Under the pieces are notes generated by a model. It did not search any database. It worked only from the letters and a program-made list of their open reading frames with translations, and was not told the origin of the DNA. From NCBI RefSeq assembly GCF_030816895.1, contig NZ_JAUSYL010000001.1:620001-684000 (forward strand): a DNA stretch of 64,000 nucleotides, written 5' to 3'. Positions 61,409-64,000 of this stretch are shown piece after piece (position 1 is the first letter of the stretch; every line of letters starts with the position of its first letter). The position numbers were made by a program, and so were the translations under genes. Origin of the DNA: Clavibacter sp. B3I6. GTDB lineage: Bacteria > Actinomycetota > Actinomycetes > Actinomycetales > Microbacteriaceae.

Positions 61409-61438
61409 GCGGCCGGACGCACATGAGCGTCCGGCCGC
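61409..61438 (-). terminator. Terminator hairpin after the DsbA-like gene
   Basis: A perfect 12-bp stem (61409-61420 with 61427-61438) and 6-nt loop lie between the DsbA-like gene and rpiB, both on this strand. Confidence 0.75.
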
Positions 61439-61460
61439 CGCGCACGCGACGGGAAAGGGA

Positions 61461-62087
61461 TCAGTCGAAGATCGGGCCCACGGTGCGCGAGCGCTTGATC
61501 TCGAAGAAGCCGGGGTACGCGGCGACCGCGACGACGCCGTCCCACAGCTTGACGGCCTCCTCGCCCTTCGGCGCGGGCGAGATGACGGGCCCGAAGAACG
61601 CGACCCCGTCGACCGAGATGACGGGCGTGCCGACGTCCTGGCCGACGCGCTCGATCCCGTCGAAGTGGCTGGCGCGCATGGGCTCGTCGTAGCGGTCCGT
61701 GCTGCTCGTCTCGGCGAGCTCCGCGGGCAGGCCGAGCTCGGCGAGCACCTCGGGGATCACGACGTCGGCGTCCTTCTGGTCGCGCAGGTGGATCCGGGTC
61801 CCCAGCGCGTCGTACAGCGGCTTGACGTGCGCGGCGCCGTGCTCGGCCTCGACGGCGGCGACGAGGCGCGTGAAGCGGAGCGCGCGCGGGAGGAAGGCGG
61901 CGAAGCCCGGGTCGTCGGCCTTGTCCTCGTTGAGGACGGCGAGGCTCATGATGTGCCACGTGATGTCGAGGTCGCGGTGGCGGGCGACCTCGTCCACCCA
62001 GCGGGAGGTCATCCACGCCCACGGGCAGGAGGGGTCGAACCAGAACTCGACGGCGGTCGTGCGGGGGCTGTTCTGTACGTCGGACAT
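61461..62087 (-). CDS. DsbA-like mycothiol-dependent nitroreductase family protein (Rv2466c type)
   Basis: This 208-residue thioredoxin-fold protein with a helical insertion begins AVEFWFDPSCPWAWMTSRWV, the hallmark of the Rv2466c family, and has VGTPVISVDGVAFFGPVIS near the end (cis-proline loop T-P-V). The active-site motif is C-P-W-A, so only the first cysteine is present and a dithiol mechanism is excluded; mycothiol could serve instead. TAGGCT lies exactly 6 nt before the ATG, predicting leaderless mRNA. It is divergent from pepN. Confidence 0.87.
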   Translation of the reverse strand: MSDVQNSPRTTAVEFWFDPSCPWAWMTSRWVDEVARHRDLDITWHIMSLAVLNEDKADDPGFAAFLPRALRFTRLVAAVEAEHGAAHVKPLYDALGTRIHLRDQKDADVVIPEVLAELGLPAELAETSSTDRYDEPMRASHFDGIERVGQDVGTPVISVDGVAFFGPVISPAPKGEEAVKLWDGVVAVAAYPGFFEIKRSRTVGPIFD

Positions 62088-62093
62088 GCCGCC

Positions 62094-62120
62094 AGCCTAG
62101 GTCAGCCGACGGAATAGGAT
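62094..62120. promoter_or_regulatory. Divergent -10 elements for the DsbA-like gene and pepN
   Basis: TAGGCT on the minus strand (62099-62094) serves the DsbA-like gene. TAGGAT on the plus strand (62115-62120) would start pepN transcription near 62127, giving a ~110-nt leader. Confidence 0.5.
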
Positions 62121-62237
62121 CGGCTCCGAAGCGGCGCAGCTCCGCCCGCGGCACCCCCGGTCCCCGACCCCGGTGCACCGTCACGCGAGGCGCGCCGCAC
62201 GCACGGCCCACCCACCTCACGGACGAGCAGGAGCACC

Positions 62238-64000
<1,763 letters not shown>

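Overview
The window is very GC-rich, gene-dense actinobacterial chromosome. Several features point to Microbacteriaceae, most likely Clavibacter or a close relative: an ileS T-box of the actinobacterial type, a RamB-like acetate regulator, a mycothiol-linked DsbA-like protein, paired clpP1/clpP2, and many leaderless starts in which a YANNNT hexamer sits 5-6 nt before the ATG. The assignment comes from protein resemblance and style, not from a search.

Layout. 0-10.3 kb is housekeeping: the end of a DUF4031 gene, RNase E/G, a VKOR protein, and the ileS-folC-DUF4233-ndk operon behind a T-box leader. 10.3-16.5 kb holds lactate permease (frameshifted), lactate dehydrogenase and a tandem universal stress protein (USP), divergent from a DevS/DosT-like heme sensor kinase (frameshifted) and a DevR/DosR-like response regulator. 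16.5-21 kb is a looser accessory stretch: azoreductase/HxlR pair, a catalytically degenerate SGNH protein, a MarR-like protein, two orphans and two long gene-poor gaps. 21-30.4 kb holds DoxX, acetate kinase, four more USPs, a BON-domain remnant, a 58-residue ORF and phosphoketolase. 30.4-37.2 kb has a nonsense-mutated methyltransferase, a TetR regulator and a dipeptide/oligopeptide-type ABC importer. 37.2-44.3 kb has a RamB-like regulator divergent from PEP carboxykinase, then valS-GNAT-orphan. 44.3-53.4 kb has a methyltransferase/M3 peptidase divergent pair, the clpX / clpP2-clpP1 / tig proteostasis cluster interrupted by an SfnG-like monooxygenase, and tRNA-Pro and tRNA-Gly. 53.5-64 kb has a giant SCO7613-like membrane protein, Dps, a Nei/Fpg glycosylase, RpiB, a DsbA-like protein and the start of PepN.

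Main observation. Nine copies of a 14-bp imperfect palindrome (consensus RGGACC-TYCG-SCCC) lie upstream of the USP-ldh-lldP operon, doxX, ackA, four USP genes, the 58-residue ORF and phosphoketolase. Each is oriented the same way toward its gene. The centre lies 42.5 nt upstream of a predicted start point that follows a -10-like hexamer by 5-6 nt. At four genes (ackA, two USPs, phosphoketolase) that start point is the A of the ATG, predicting leaderless mRNA. The site resembles the mycobacterial DosR box, and the encoded DevR keeps the DosR recognition-helix sequence. I read this as a compact hypoxia/dormancy regulon joined to fermentative energy metabolism: phosphoketolase makes acetyl-phosphate, acetate kinase makes ATP from it, and LDH and lactate permease handle lactate, with USPs as stress partners.

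Four genes appear broken: lldP and devS (+1 G in short G runs), a methyltransferase (in-frame TGA) and the BON gene (5' truncation). The two G-run frameshifts could be assembly errors.
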